A stretch of DNA of 64,000 nucleotides from Tetrastigma voinierianum (taxonomy: Eukaryota > Streptophyta > Magnoliopsida > Vitales > Vitaceae), in contig JAEQBH010004127.1 in the NCBI GenBank assembly GCA_016808115.1, positions 372,001 through 436,000 on the forward strand, in the 5' to 3' direction. This document shows positions 43,658 to 57,145 of the stretch, piece by piece (position 1 is the stretch's first letter; every line of letters begins with the position of its first letter). Under the pieces are notes generated by a model. The model was not told the origin of the DNA and ran no database searches. It worked only from the letters and a program-made list of their open reading frames with translations. The position numbers were made by a program, and so were the translations under genes.

Positions 43658-44165
43658 TATAAGATTGATGAGCAAATTTGACATTTATTTAAAATAGAAA
43701 AAAAAATTAAATTATTCATGATCAGCAATAGTAGACAAAAAACCTAAGTATTGGTTTTTGAGTTAAGAAAGCTTAATTAATTAATTTTTTAAAACTAAAA
43801 TGACTAATTTATTTATTTGTGCATATTTGCAAAGTTTTTTTCCTTGGATATGATGTGGGGAAAATTTTGGACCCTTTTATAATATATTGTTATTAGGGTA
43901 TGTTTTTGGACTGAGCTAACTAGTATATATATGTTGTGATTCTAGACTTTCTATTTAAAAAAACAAATTATTTATTCTTTCTATTCATTTTATGTTTTTT
44001 TTACAAACATTACTTATAAAAAGTAGAAAAAATACATAGATATTATAGGATCGAAAGATAGATGGACAAATCTGATATTTTTCTAAAATAAAAAAATAAT
44101 GGGGATAAAACCTAGATTCTTTGAGGGACAAAGAGATTTTGAATTTTTAGTCTCATACTTTTTTT
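42628..44165. other. AT-rich DNA in CACTA K, with (TA)n tract
   Basis: Very AT-rich, with a TA microsatellite at 43628-43656. There is no coding potential or repeat family I recognise. Confidence 0.45.
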
Positions 44166-44514
44166 CAAGAGGTCGATAATCGAGAGACGGAAATTAAGTC
44201 TCAAATTCGATCTTTCAAATGAGGCAATTTTTGTGAATCTCGATTGAGGCGGAAATCGATAAAATCTCTATTTAGAGCGAATTTCCGTCTCATATTTGAG
44301 GCCAGTTTAGAGCAATTTGTCTCCTGTCGAGAGGAGTGAAATTTGCGTCTCTAATCAGAGACGGAATAAAATCCGTCTCAAATATGAGACGGAAATCATT
44401 AAGATCTCTATTGGGGCGGAGATTCCATCTCTAATTAATTTGTATCACCAATCCCATGCATTTAAGAGACGGATGGGAATGTCCGAATCTCTAATTCCGA
44501 TTTTTCTTGTAGTG
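44166..44514. repeat. CACTA K right subterminal repeats and TIR
   Basis: GTCTCTAATCAGAGACGGA, TCCGTCTCAAATATGAGACGG and related words end in the terminus CCGATTTTTCTTGTAGTG at 44497-44514. This is the best-preserved CACTA end in the window. Confidence 0.9.
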
Positions 44515-46004
44515 TATATCATTGCTTGAATTGAGTGATATACTTGGTTGAAATTGTGTGGAAGTCAAATTGTGTTTTCTAATGGTTTAGCTTGTGATGT
44601 GCTTGTATGAGTAAGGCCATTACATGGCTTATTGTAGGCTAGTTGTGGACATGTCTTGTCACAATTCGGCCTAGAGGTTAATGGATGTCGCTACTCGAGT
44701 GGTAGTGACTTGTTATGTCAATGTATGAGTGAATTGATATGTTGGCATGAATTGTATAATATATTTGGAATTTGTATGCTTTTGATATAAATGTCCGAAT
44801 GATGTATGGGTATTATGCATGGTTTAAAATGCACATATAGCACTCATTATATATGTAGCATGATATGAATAGGCAATGGCATGATTGCATTGCATTATGC
44901 ACTAGGACATCACATGACATGGGTGTGAGTGCATGGTAGAGATCGACACTATGTTTGGTGTCCGATGGTATATCGTAAGTACATGGTTGATCAACACTAT
45001 GTTTGGTGTTCGATGGTGGACTCGGTAACATGGGACAACGTCCAAAATGAGTCGTACGGTTTTGAAAATGAAAAAGAAATGTGTGTTGGGTGGAGCAAGT
45101 TGGGGTAGACCCAGGAATGTTGAGGGTTGAACATAATCATGGGCGGTGAAAGCCCGTCAAAAATGTCGGAAAGGCGCATGACGTCCTGCGGTGAAAACCC
45201 GGAAATCCGTGGCCCACAAATGCATAAACACACGGAACTTGGGAAATTCAAGTTGGTATCGGAAACCATCCAATGGATTTTGATTTATAAAACAAAAAGC
45301 TTTTGTTTTGGAAAAATGGCCATTGATGGAACACAATGACGGTTTGGTTTTTCACACTCGGCATATGCATGTGTGAGGGAGTCGATGAGGACTCGGGACA
45401 TGAGATAGGGTGAGTCACATTCTCATCCATGACATGTAGAGACATTTAGTAGGAGCAGTGCATGTTTTTACTTGAATGTGTGTTGTGCCATTGCGTGTGC
45501 GCCCAGGTGGGGAGTAGCTCTTGTAGGAATAATTCTCTCGCACGGGCGTACTCACCCACGTCGTGGAACACATTGGTCGGGAGTGTGCAAGGAGACGGCG
45601 CTCACTCGAGGCCTCGATTTTGAAGGAAGCCGGAATGTGGCTTTGATGAATATTTTTGTAAACTATATTAGAACAAGCTAGTTTTAATATATGTTTTGTA
45701 TAAGAGTGTTGTAATAAACTCTTATGGATTATTGTGATATAGTTGTATATTAGGGATATGGATAGATAGACCCTGTGTGGTCGTTACCACTTCTGTTGAG
45801 ACCCTGGATGGGTTATGAGAATACTGTTATATAGATTGTATGTTGGGTAGAGCTCCCCGAACAAAGGAGACTCTGCCCGATTTTTTGTGAAAATATGGAT
45901 CCCGATAAATGGGAGACGCGATAGTGTGAAGGGTATCGAGTTAGAAATCGCGGGAATTACCGAGGGTTGATGGGTTGTCAGCGGGTCCCGGGTTTAGGGC
46001 ATCA
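44515..46004 (+). mobile_element. Chromovirus F2, 5' LTR, second part
   Basis: Continues the F-type LTR after CACTA K. Blocks parallel F1: GGTGTGAGTGCATG (44920; F1 23208), the AATGACATGTAGACATT-like block (45430; F1 23500), TACTTGAATGTGTGT (45471; F1 23529) and GGTGGGGAGTAGCTC (45512; F1 23569). It ends near GGGTTTAGGGCATCA at 46004, followed by CTTAGTATCATGG, a possible decayed tRNA-Met primer site at 46010-46022. Confidence 0.7.
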
Positions 46005-47220
46005 CGGCTTAGTATCATGGCAGGTAAGCGATTACCTAGGGGCTCGGGTGTGGGTAGTATCCACAAGTATGGTCCTCATGCTGGCACAAAGTCTCGGCCT
46101 AGGTATCGGGGTGGAGTACCGCAGTCTGGGGGCGATGGACGTGGGTTTAGACCATTGCATGTATTGTACATTTTCATGGTGTGCTACATGATTGTGATTG
46201 TGTGATTGTGTGTTACCAATTGCGTGAATTATATACATGGTAGAATGTATATAGGAAAAGATGAACACTAGGGTTAGAAAACATAACCTTAGGGGTTCGG
46301 AGAACAAAATGAACGTGATAGTTCGGGATGTTGAGGTCTATTAGTAGTGGCACATACACTACTAGTTAGACAAGAAAAGAAATCTCAGTTTTCCATTTGA
46401 CTTGTGTAGATGGAAAATCGAGGAAGAGGATGTAGAGGTTGTCCACGGGACAATAGTCAACCACCACTTGTGTTTGACCCACAGGCCTTTATAGAGGCTA
46501 TGGGTGTTGCAGTTGCCATCATTGACGAGCGAGAGTTTGTGGGCCTTCACCGTGCGCTGGACTAGTAAGGTGCAACGGAGGACGAGGAGGGACAGAGGTA
46601 ACCTCCGGAGGTTTCGGAGGGCACATCCTCCGACATACATGGGATGAGGGGACTCGATGGTCAGGATAGCTTTGGCCATTGAAAGAGAAGTGGATGACAC
46701 ATGGAGCATCTGAGACATGGGTGCTAGTGCTAAGAAGAAGGAGAATCAATCTTGGCTGGCTCCCGAGAGAAGCGAAGACTTCGGCCGCGGATCTCGAGGA
46801 ATGGGCGTAGCCACAAGGGGCCAAGGCGAGGTCGATCATTCGGGGAGTCGGAGACACTTTAGGGCTCACAGCGGTCGGGCGAGAGGTATGTTTCCATTAT
46901 CACCAGCCTGAACACTTTAGACGGGATTGCCCTCAGAGGCAGGGACCTCAGAGTTATGGGACACCACAGTCCCAATCATCAGTGGGACATGCACGGACTC
47001 AGTTTGTTCCTCCTTACCCCAGCATGGGCCAGGGGAACCGTTATTAGTCCCAGGTAAGCACCTACTATTCCGCAGATAGGCCACATGGGCCAGGGCATGA
47101 GTCGAGGTCGAGGACAGGGCTCGGAGGGTTACAACCTACACATAGGACGGTATTCGTGTTACGTTTCAAGGGGATAAGCATGACACTTCACCCCGAGCCG
47201 TGTCATTTAGAGTGGCACGG
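46005..47220 (+). pseudogene. F2 leader and gag, broken
   Basis: The ATG at 46409 opens MENRGRGCRGCPRDNSQPPL, VFDPQAFIEAMGVAVAI, an N-terminal gag region with an Arg/Gly-rich start. The following part breaks into different frames; ESEAPREAKTSAADLEEWA-like pieces and a Gln/Gly-rich stretch (46930-47120) correspond to the capsid tail. No capsid core or zinc knuckle is readable, so gag seems internally deleted as well as frameshifted. Confidence 0.6.
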
Positions 47221-47817
47221 CTGGAGTTGATAGGAATTAATTTGTGAGCCTGCCTTGGAGGGACGAGGGCGAGACGAGGTTGGATCTGCCTCGGGTAGTT
47301 TGCGAGTATGAGGATGTTTTTCCGGATGAGTTATCGGGATTACCTCCGCAGAGGGATGTAGACTTCTATATTGAGTTTCACCCTGGTACTATGCCCATTT
47401 CTATGACTCCGCATAGAATGACGCCTGCTGAGTTGCAAGAGCTCAAGGTCCAATTGCAGGAATTGTGGGACAGAGGTTTCGTTAAATCGAGCACTTCACC
47501 TTGGAGTTCTCCAGTTATGTTTACTAAGAAAGAGGTCAAGTTCAAGTGGAATGACACGTGCGAACGGGCATTCCAGAAATTGAAAATGAGGCTCATTTTA
47601 GCTCCTATTCTGATAGTCTCGGAAAGGGGACAGAGGTACACAGTGGATTGTGATGCCTCGAAGGACGGATTGGGATGCGTTGTGATGCAGTCCGAAAGTG
47701 TAGTAGCTTATGGTTCTCGACAGTTAAAGAATCATGAGCGGAATTACCCCATGCATGAGATGGAGTTGGCGGCCATAGTCTTTGCCTTGAAGATTTGTCG
47801 CCACTACCTATACGGTT
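47221..47817 (+). pseudogene. F2 pol with reverse-transcriptase core deleted
   Basis: The open frame (47244-47819) reads YEDVFPDELSGLPPQRDVDF, PISMTPHRMTPAELQELKVQ and STSPWSSPVMFTKKE, the start of a chromovirus reverse transcriptase. At about 47535 it jumps to VKFKWNDTCERAFQKLKM, the end of the thumb, then to RNase H (VDCDASKDGLGCVVMQ, NYPMHEMELAAIVFALK). The whole palm with its Asp motifs is missing, yet the frame stays open for 191 codons. Element sequence stops at 47817. Confidence 0.88.
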
Positions 47818-47864
47818 GAGCCCGTGGGCCCCCGTTCACGCTCAAAATGATGAGGCCGTGGGCC

Positions 47865-48253
47865 CTAGTCGGGTTGAGCCCTTATTTGGAAGACAGCCAT
47901 TTGCTAGGTACGGGCCGTCAGGCGTTCATGTTTGAACGACGTGCTTAACTCTACGTCGTTCGGGTGCCCCGAGATGGTTTGCTTTTTGAGGCGACCTTCG
48001 AGACGACCTCCGCTTCCCTCTGCGCCCCTTCATAAAAGGGTCTTCGCGGCGTACAACGTCGTCCTTCTCAGCTTTCTCCTAACTTCTGGGGTGTTCTTGT
48101 CAGGTTGCTAGTCGTTTTTAGGGAAAGAGGCCTGGGTGTCCCCAGCATAACTCTGCTCTTGGACCTCTTCAGTGTAAAGGCGGCTGTTGAGGGCTTCTTA
48201 TATATTTCCAAACACTCCAGTGCTAAGCTGATCATCTCGGACCTTCCCTCTTC
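47865..48253 (+). pseudogene. Gag-like gene H, 5' part
   Basis: Successive frames read AFMFERRA, LYVVRVPRDGLLFEATFETT, HKRVFAAYNVV, then (frame change) PSQLSPNFWGVLVRLLVVF, GLGVPSITLLLDLFSVKAAV and GFLYISKHSSAKLIISDLPS. This resembles the plant gag-like family annotated as putative gypsy-type transposon protein (PF04195-like). The frame is cut at 48253 by a 9.4-kb insertion and continues in phase at 57698. Assignment is from memory of the family; function beyond structural protein is unknown. Confidence 0.65.
48249..48253 (+). repeat. Left copy of 5-bp target duplication TCTTC
   Basis: TCTTC directly before TGATGAG (48254). An identical TCTTC follows the right end at 57693-57697. Removing one copy and the insert keeps the H reading frame in phase. 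Confidence 0.85.
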
Positions 48254-49865
48254 TGATGAGTATCTTAAATACTCATTTTATCCCTATGCTTTAGTTAGTT
48301 TTTCTAGTGTTTTTATGTTAAATAAGTGCCCTAATGCTCTAAAAGTTCATACTTATATCAGGTCATCCATTTGATGGAATTGTGCAAAATTGGTGGAAAA
48401 ACTACTACAGAAGCAGCTACTGTATTTTGATGTTTTCAGATATCATATGAGCTCCAATGGAAGAAAGCTTTATATTCATAGATTCTACACTTCAAAAGAT
48501 CTTTCAGGGATACCAAGAACACAAAAATTGGAGTTCGAACAAAGAAGTTATACAAGTTCAAGCCTTGAAGAAAATCAGCAAACATTGCAGCACCTTCAGC
48601 AGGAGAGGCTGTATTTTTACGTTTTCAGATATCATATGAGCTCATATTGCATCAAACCATATATGGATGGATTCTACACTTCAAGAGCTTTCCAACGGTA
48701 CCAAGAACACCCAAATCGGAGTTCGTATGACAAAGTTATGACCTTACGAAGTTGGAGAAAAAACAGGGGACTGCTGCAACGTCGCGACGTTGAGAACCAA
48801 CGTCGCGACGTTGCAGAAGCGAGCATCCCGGCGTGGCGACGTTTAACACTTTGTGCGTCAGCGACGTTCGGGGCAATTTTGGGTGGATTGTTAGCCGTTT
48901 TGAGCCCAAAATGGAGGTTTTAAAGCTCAAACACGTAGGGATGAGGGAGGACGATTGGGAACGGTTTTTGGGCGTTTTTGGAGGGAGAACAAGCTTCCTT
49001 TGGGTGGAAACACCCTAGGGCTTGTTCTTGGAGAGATTTCTAGGGTTCGTTCTTGGAAGAGGAAGAAGAAGATAATGGAGGAGAAAAAGGGAGCTTCAAC
49101 GCCAGAATTGTTTTTCTCTCTTTCCTTTTAGTTTTTCTTTTTCTTTTGATGGTTGTGTTACTTTTCCACTTATGTTTTAATTAGTTTTCTTAGGGTTTAG
49201 ATGTGCCAAAGACATATTTGTATGAATCTCTCTAATTTTATATTGATTGTTGTTTTATTTCATATTAATGTTGAGTATTTCATTTAGATCTTAATGCTTG
49301 TGGATATTTTGCCAATATTTGCATGAATTGTAGTTTGATTCAAAATATTTGAGAGTTAAATTAGACCATGGATATTGATTTACCATCTAATTATCATGAG
49401 ATAGAGATATAAGTGAGATTATGTGTGAGTATTAAGATTTATAGGGTTAAATCATCCTTAGTTATATGATGGTTTGAGCGAGAATGCGATATAACCTTTT
49501 CTAAGGATAGTGTCTGCGAATGCTCGAGAGATATTCGAATATACATTAGTTAAATCGCCATCTTCATGATGAAGTCATCGATTAATTGGGTTAGGAGGGC
49601 TCATACATCATTGTTTGAGGTGAAATCTATACCTTAAGGCTTTTTAGTCTTTATACGGTCATTTCTTGCATGCCTAGATTAGTGTCTTTGAATTTTCTAT
49701 AGATTTTCCAACATCGAATAAAGCATAGGCTAGATTAGAGTCGGTACTTAGTAACCCAATTCTCCGTGGGAACGATACTCACTAATCATTATATTACTTA
49801 AGGCGACGCGTTCACTTGCGCACATAGGCGTACATATTTATACACCGCGTTTTTCCACTTTATCA
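48254..49865 (+). repeat. G family 5' LTR (1612 bp)
   Basis: Starts TGATGAGTATCTTAAATACTC and ends near CCACTTTATCA. It pairs with 55525-57145 (1621 bp) over its full length. It contains the ~188-bp unit once in full with partial neighbours (48400-48760) and two perfect CAACGTCGCGACGTTG palindromes (48777-48792, 48798-48813). The U5 hallmark CCGTGGGAACGATACTCACT ... CACTTGCGCACATAGGCGTA follows (49768-49830). Confidence 0.88.
48400..48760 (+). repeat. ~188-bp unit in the G 5' LTR
   Basis: GATTCTACACTTCAA starts at 48481 and 48670 (period 189). The unit between them aligns end to end with the CACTA A units: AAGAACAC, GAAGTTATACAAGTT, TTGAAGAAAATCAGCA, TTGCAGCACC, CAGCAGGAG, TTTTCAGATATCATATGAGCTC and CATATATGGATGG. 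A partial unit precedes it and another follows to about 48760. The G 3' LTR has the same pair at 55751 and 55938. Confidence 0.85.
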
Positions 49866-50020
49866 GAAGTTTTAGGCGCCATTCTTAGGGAATTAGTACT
49901 TTTATTAATATTGATTTGAAATAGCTTTACCTACTTTGGATATAGTTAGTCTTGTTTATTTTCCTTTTTAATCCACTTTACTTTTGAATTTTATTTTTTG
50001 TTTTATAGCATTTCAATCAC
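49866..50020 (+). other. G primer-binding site and leader
   Basis: After the LTR, GAAGTTTTAGGCGCCATTCTTAGGG is a decayed form of the TGGCGCCGTTGCCGGGGA-type primer site known from Athila/Tat-like elements. The second G LTR is followed by GTTTTTGAGCGCCGTTCTTGG (57146-57166). Confidence 0.55.
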
Positions 50021-50021
50021 A

Positions 50022-51100
50022 ATGGATCCTATCATGGAGTTGACAAATGCATTGACTGACCTTGAGCGGCAACTAAGAATGAGATAATTGGCTTATGAGC
50101 ATCAAAGAAGAGTGACAACTCAAGTGCGAAGTCAAGTGTGGCAACCATATGCATCAATGAATTATGCTCAATATGGAGGTACCCCATACTTGAGCAATCA
50201 TAATTTTGGATGGAGCCACCACCCAAACACCTCATGGAATACAAGCTATAACACTCTTCAATCTCCACGAGTCGAAGATCAGAAGCCTAGAAGAAGCTAT
50301 GGATGAATTAAAGAAGAACTCAAATTTGCATTTACCATGCCTGACCTGAATTTTCAAGATCAATGGATGAAATGGACTACTCTCAAGTTGGGTTGCCTCG
50401 ATTTTTAATCCAAATGAGATAAGTCAACCTCCCACATGAAGAATACAAAGTTAGGCGACATTAGTGAAATGAAAAGAGTTCATGCTGAATGTGTGACATC
50501 TCAAGTTCAATTCATGGAATTGACAAGGGCTAATGTTCAAATTCAGCATACACCATTCGATAGCTTGAAAGAAGAGATAGCTCCAGTGGCCGCCAGTACT
50601 GACACATTTGAGAAGAACAACCCTAAAGAAGAGGGAGAGTATGAGTATAGAAGAACTAGTGGCAAAATATATGAATGAACAAGAGAATATGGCTACAATG
50701 TCCTTTGAAGGACAACATGAGTTAAGCCATCCTACTCTTGGGGTGAATCTGAGAAGAAAGAAAAGCTGGAGTTATAATGAAGAAATCACTTGAAGGTAAT
50801 GAAGAACGAGAAACTTCAAAGGTGGAGGATGATGATGCAAAAACTTTGAAAGGGCTGTAGTTGAAAAGGAGGAAAAGAGTCAACTTTTCCGAATCATATG
50901 AAAGGTAAAGAGGAGGTTAAGCGAGGAGACTTTTAGGAGATGACTTTATGGGGTGAGATGCATGAAGAATTGAAAAATGAGAAGACGATCCCAAATTCCG
51001 AGGTGGATGAGTACATCATTCACTTCAACAATGAATTGAGAGGAACCATTGTAAACAAAAAAATTAAAAAAAATAGAAAATCAAAAAAATAATAAGATTG
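50022..51100 (+). pseudogene. Gag-like remnant of element G
   Basis: ATG at 50022 opens MDPIMELTNALTDLERQLRM, then a stop; the same frame goes on as YEHQRRVTTQVRSQVWQPYA, NYAQYGGTPY and NHNFGWSHHPNTSW, an Asn/Tyr/Trp-rich gag-like zone comparable to element D. Further blocks at 50436-50678 (EMKRVHAECVTSQVQFMELT) and 50640-50700 (EYEYRRTSGKIYE; MSIEELVAKYMNEQ) suggest a coiled coil. There is no enzyme domain. Many stops and frame changes. Confidence 0.6.
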
Positions 51101-53027
<1,927 letters not shown>

Positions 53028-54162
53028 TGATGAGTCACTAAAACACTCATCTTACACTTTCAGCGTCGGTTCGATCATTTTCACATTTATTTTATAATAA
53101 TTCTATAGTTTTGTGGCTAGATCCTTGATTTTGTGTCTGGTGTGGTTCTGGGGTTCATTGGAGCGTGAAACGGCTTTTGGAAGCGGAGTTTGGAACAATG
53201 AGGAGGAGGCAAGAGGAAGTGGCGTCACGTCAGCGGCGTCCACGCGTCGCTGACGTCGGCTGTCACACCTCATCATTTAATGCGATTGGCTCGAAATTAG
53301 GGTGTCGGAGGCGTCTGCGAGGAAGGCCGCGAATTCGGAGCAGATCGGCGAGAGACGCTGGAGGAAGTATTCCGGGTTTGGGCTAGTTTCTCATAGTTAG
53401 ATATTATTTTTGGATAATATGATGATGTTTTTAATACTAGACAATTTGATCTTTTCTCTGATGATGTTCTAGATCTCTTTCTAGGGTTACATCAAACCCT
53501 GTCACATACAATGGATTAAAGTTTGATCTTTCATGTTATTCAGTTGTTATTAATTTGTCATATCTACTCTATACCTGCATTTCAATTATATGATAACGTC
53601 TGGCCAATGTTAGCATAATCACCTTTGGAATCCAGAGATTCGAGAGATGAGGTATTCGAGGGATCTGGGTAGAAGTAGCCTTTTAGCCGGTCGGTTAATA
53701 AGGGTGTTATTTCGAGACCTGAAGGTGGTATTTAGAGTTTAGAACATTTAAGCATTTCGAATGCAGTCGAGATAGAGATATGCTCGATTCTATTCACGAG
53801 ATAGGCGGATATATACCTCGAAGAGAGAGGATATCTCGTAGGCAAGATCACCTCGCCAATTGACATATTACAAATATATTGAATAACAATATCTTTAGAA
53901 AAGTAATCCATTGAACGTGATAGGGGGAGATTTAACCCTAGGCGTCAACACCATTAATTCACTAGAATCAATAGCTTAGTTCTTGATTTCCTTACTTAAT
54001 TTTTATACAGAATCATTTATTCGAAGTTAATGCAGCGGAACCTCGCCAGATCCAATTCACCTTTCCTTGTGGATCGATATCAGTACTTTAAGTACATATT
54101 ACTTGGGGCTACGGCGTGCGCGCGTAGGCATTCATTTTATACACCGCGTTTTCGGCCTGTCA
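53028..54162 (+). repeat. C family LTR (1135 bp)
   Basis: Starts TGATGAGTCACTAAAACACTC and ends TTTTCGGCCTGTCA. It has the inverted pair ACGTCAGCG / CGCTGACGT (53227-53235 and 53248-53256). Its U5 hallmark is TCCTTGTGGATCGATATCAGT, then GTGCGCGCGTAGGCATTC. It is followed by AGTTTTTGG and then directly by interior sequence of G type, so a deletion begins inside the primer-binding site. The first 130 bp recur inverted at 57558-57692. Confidence 0.82.
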
Positions 54163-54664
54163 AGTTTTTGGTGAATTCAAGAATTCATTAAGAAAAAAAA
54201 AGAAAAAAAAAACAAATTTCCCAAATCCAATTTTTGTATCTCCTTACTTGTTTTAGTTAGTTGTTTGGTTGTTAGCTGCATGTGCTTTTCATTCTTTCTT
54301 TTATTTATTTTGTGTCTCATATAAGTGAGTTTGATGCCTTGTTGGCTAGTAGAAGGTCATTTTGAACACAACTATTCAAAATGCCAAATGTAAAGAGGAA
54401 TAGGACCCTTAGGTTTTAAATGATCTAGAATTATTGTACTTGCTTAGTATGGGTGACTTAGCTTAGTCACCTCCGTTGTGCTTCTGAAGCTATTTACCGA
54501 ATCTATCACACACACACTTTTGGTCTCCCTTGTATACCTTGGTCAGGACCCTTTGCCTTGAATTCAACTAACCTTGGGATTCAACCACCAAAGTGGGACA
54601 CCTAAGCAAAAAGAGAGGATTGTCATGTGAGCCCCAACTTAAAAAAAAAAAAAAAATAAAAATA

Positions 54665-54746
<82 letters not shown>

Positions 54747-55524
54747 AAAACAATAGAAAAAGTGAAAAAGAAGAAAAAAAAAAGTCAAAAAATAGGCTTG
54801 TGAATTAGAATAAGTGGATCATCCAATCGGAATCCTGGGCACAATCCGAGGGGCCTTTCAAAGCCTAATGCCCTAAGCCAACTAGCCGGGAGTCATTGAC
54901 TTCATTGCCCGCTACATGGGACAGAAGATGGATCCTTCCCACAACCTAGGGCCTTTAAGTTTGATTGAGTATTCGGGGTGAAGTTCGAGGGGAACTTAAT
55001 GTGCGGTGCCCTTAACCAGGCGGTGGGAGTCACGATGGATCCGTACGGGAACGCTCTTAAAACTTCTTGGCACTAGTTCTCCTTCACTTTTTAGGTATTT
55101 AGGAAATTTTTTAGGTATTTTGATATGAATAAAAAGGGTGCGTTCTTATCCTTTCTTAGTTAGCTTCTTCCAAATAGGTGAGTTGAGCTTAAGTTAGGGG
55201 GTGCTAGGACCTTGCTATACAGCGAAGATCATCTTTATCACCTACACTTAGTTTCCTTGGGAAAGGTCATTGCGGACTTGGGGGGTTGATTTGCTTTGCT
55301 CACCATGCTTTGCTTTGCCATGTTCCTTAGAAAGTTTAAAAGTTTAAGGATCCTAAATTTTGGTTGAAAAGGCTAATATTGCTAAATTGTGTTCATATTG
55401 ATTCTTCCATTTGGAATCATGTTATCATACTCATCTCATTATTTTTAGTTCATGTCATTTTCAATTTTGTTTTGTTTGAGTTGGTCTCTTGCTTGGGGGA
55501 CAAGCGGGAATTTAAGTGGGAGTG
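54163..55524 (+). other. Element G interior, second copy
   Basis: From 54171 it repeats 51633-52480 (GGTGAATTCAAGAATTCATT, TTAGTTAGTTGTTTGGTTG, CACACACACTTTTGGTCTCCC, GAGGGGCCTTTCAAAGCC), mostly differing by small indels. It then continues uniquely to the polypurine region CTTGCTTGGGGGACAAGCGG and TAAGTGGGAGTG before the G 3' LTR. It holds CCCTAAGCCAACTAGCCGGGAG (54869) and GGCGGTGGGAGTCACGATGG (55020). Confidence 0.75.
54641..54744. repeat. A tract followed by (TA)n, second copy
   Basis: The same layout as 52110-52231, with a slightly different A tract (AAAATAAAAATAAAAA) and about 78 bp of TA repeats. Confidence 0.95.
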
Positions 55525-57145
55525 TGATGGTATCTTAAATACTCATTTTATCCTATGCTTTAGTTAGTTTTCTAGTGTTTTATGTTAAATAAATTGCCCT
55601 AATGCTCTAAAAGTTCATACTTATGATCAGGTCATCCATTTGATGGAATTGTGCAAAATTGGTGGAAAAACTACTACAGAAGCAGCTACTGTATTTTGAT
55701 GTTTTTACATACCATATGAGCTCCAATTGAAGCAAGCTTTATATGTATGAATTCTACACTTCAAGATCTTTCCAGGGATACCAAGAACACAAAAAAGTGG
55801 GTTCGAACAAAGAAGTTATACAAGTTCAAGCCTTGAAAATCAGCAAACATTGCAGCACCTTCAGCAGGAGAGGCTACTGTATTTTAACGTTTCAGATATC
55901 ATATGAGCTCATATTGCATCAAACCATATATGGCTGGATTCTACACTTCAAGAGCTTTCCAACGGTACCAAGAACACCCAAATCGGAGTTCGTATGACGA
56001 GTTATGGCCCCTTACGAGTTGGGCAAAAACAGGGGGGACTGCTGCAGCGTCGCGACGTTGAGAACCAACGTCGCGGCGTTGCAGAAGCAAGAGCATCGGC
56101 GTCAGCGACGTTGCTGCACAGCGTCGCGCGACGTTCGAGAGGACGGTTTTGGGTGGATTGTTAGCCCATTTTGAGCCAAAAATGGAGGGTTTTAAAGCTC
56201 AAACCGTAGGGATCGAGGGGGAGGATGATTGGGAACGGTTTTTTGGACGTTTTTGAGGAAGAACAAGCTCCTTTTGGGTGGAAACACCTAGGGCTTGTTC
56301 TTGGAGAATTTCTAGGGTTCGTTCTTGGAAGGAAAATACTTGAGGGGAAGAAGAAGATAATGGAGGGGAGAAAAGGGAGCTTCAACACCAAATTTGTTTT
56401 CTCTCTCTTTATTTTCCGTTTTTCTTTCTTTTGATGGTTGTATTTACTTTTCCTTATGTTTTAATTAGTTTTCTTAGAGGTTTAGATGTAGCCAAAGACA
56501 TATTTGTATGAATCTCTCTAATTTATATGTGATTGTTATTTGTTTTATTTCATATTTATGTTGAGTATTTCATTTGAATCTTAATGCTTGTGGGTATTTT
56601 GCCAATATTTGCATGAATTGTGGTTTGATTCAAAATATGAGAAGTGAGAGTTAAAATTAGACCATGGATGATTTACCATCTGATTATCATGAGATAGAGA
56701 TATAAGTGAGATTAGGTGTGGTATTAAGATTATAGGGTTCAATGCATCCTTAGTTATGATGGTTTGAGCGGATGCGTATAACCTTTTCTAAGGGTAGTAC
56801 GAATGTGCTTTCGAGATATTCGAATATACATTAGTTAAATCGCCATCTTCATGATGAAATTGATCATCGATTAATTGGGTTAGGAGGCTCATACATCATT
56901 GTTTAGGTGAAATCTATTCCTTAAGGCTTTTTAGTCTTTATACAGTCATTCTTGCATGCCTAGATTAGTGTCTTTGAATTTTTCTATGGATTTTCCAACA
57001 TCCAAATAAAGCATAGGCTAGATTAGAGTCGGTACTTAGTAACCCAATTCTCCGTGGGAACGATACTCACTTATCATTATATTACTTGAGGCGACACGTG
57101 CACTTGCGCACATAGGCGTATATTTATACCGCGTTTTGGCTGTCA
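55525..57145 (+). repeat. G family 3' LTR (1621 bp)
   Basis: Starts TGATGGTATCTTAAATACTC after the polypurine tract AAGTGGGAGTG and ends CGTTTTGGCTGTCA. Differences from the 5' LTR are mostly short indels. The palindrome cluster is less regular here (56045-56135: GCGTCGCGACGTTG, AACGTCGCGGCGTTG, GTCGCGCGACG). It is followed not by host DNA but by a second primer-site sequence and interior. Confidence 0.88.

Larger units (their letters stand above)
38771..44514. mobile_element. CACTA transposon K with captured gene fragment
   Basis: The right end at 44514 is a classic CACTA terminus: the minus strand starts CACTACAAGAAAAATCGG. The left end at 38771 reads CACAAGAGAAAAAATCG, a decayed partner. 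Arrays of GTCTCTAATTAGAGACGGA lie next to both ends. The interior has a TNPA-like remnant and a mitochondrial-carrier exon but no TNP2 transposase, so it is non-autonomous. The flanks TGC and TAT do not match, so no target duplication is proven. The F2 LTR continues on both sides. Confidence 0.75.

Noticed and set aside
44313..44529. Plus-strand frame ending over the CACTA K terminus
   Set aside because: It reads through the subterminal repeats and TIR, so it is not coding.
46032..46869. Minus-strand frames of 91-118 codons opposite F2 gag
   Set aside because: No motif is recognised. They lie antisense to the F2 leader and gag and carry no conserved domain.
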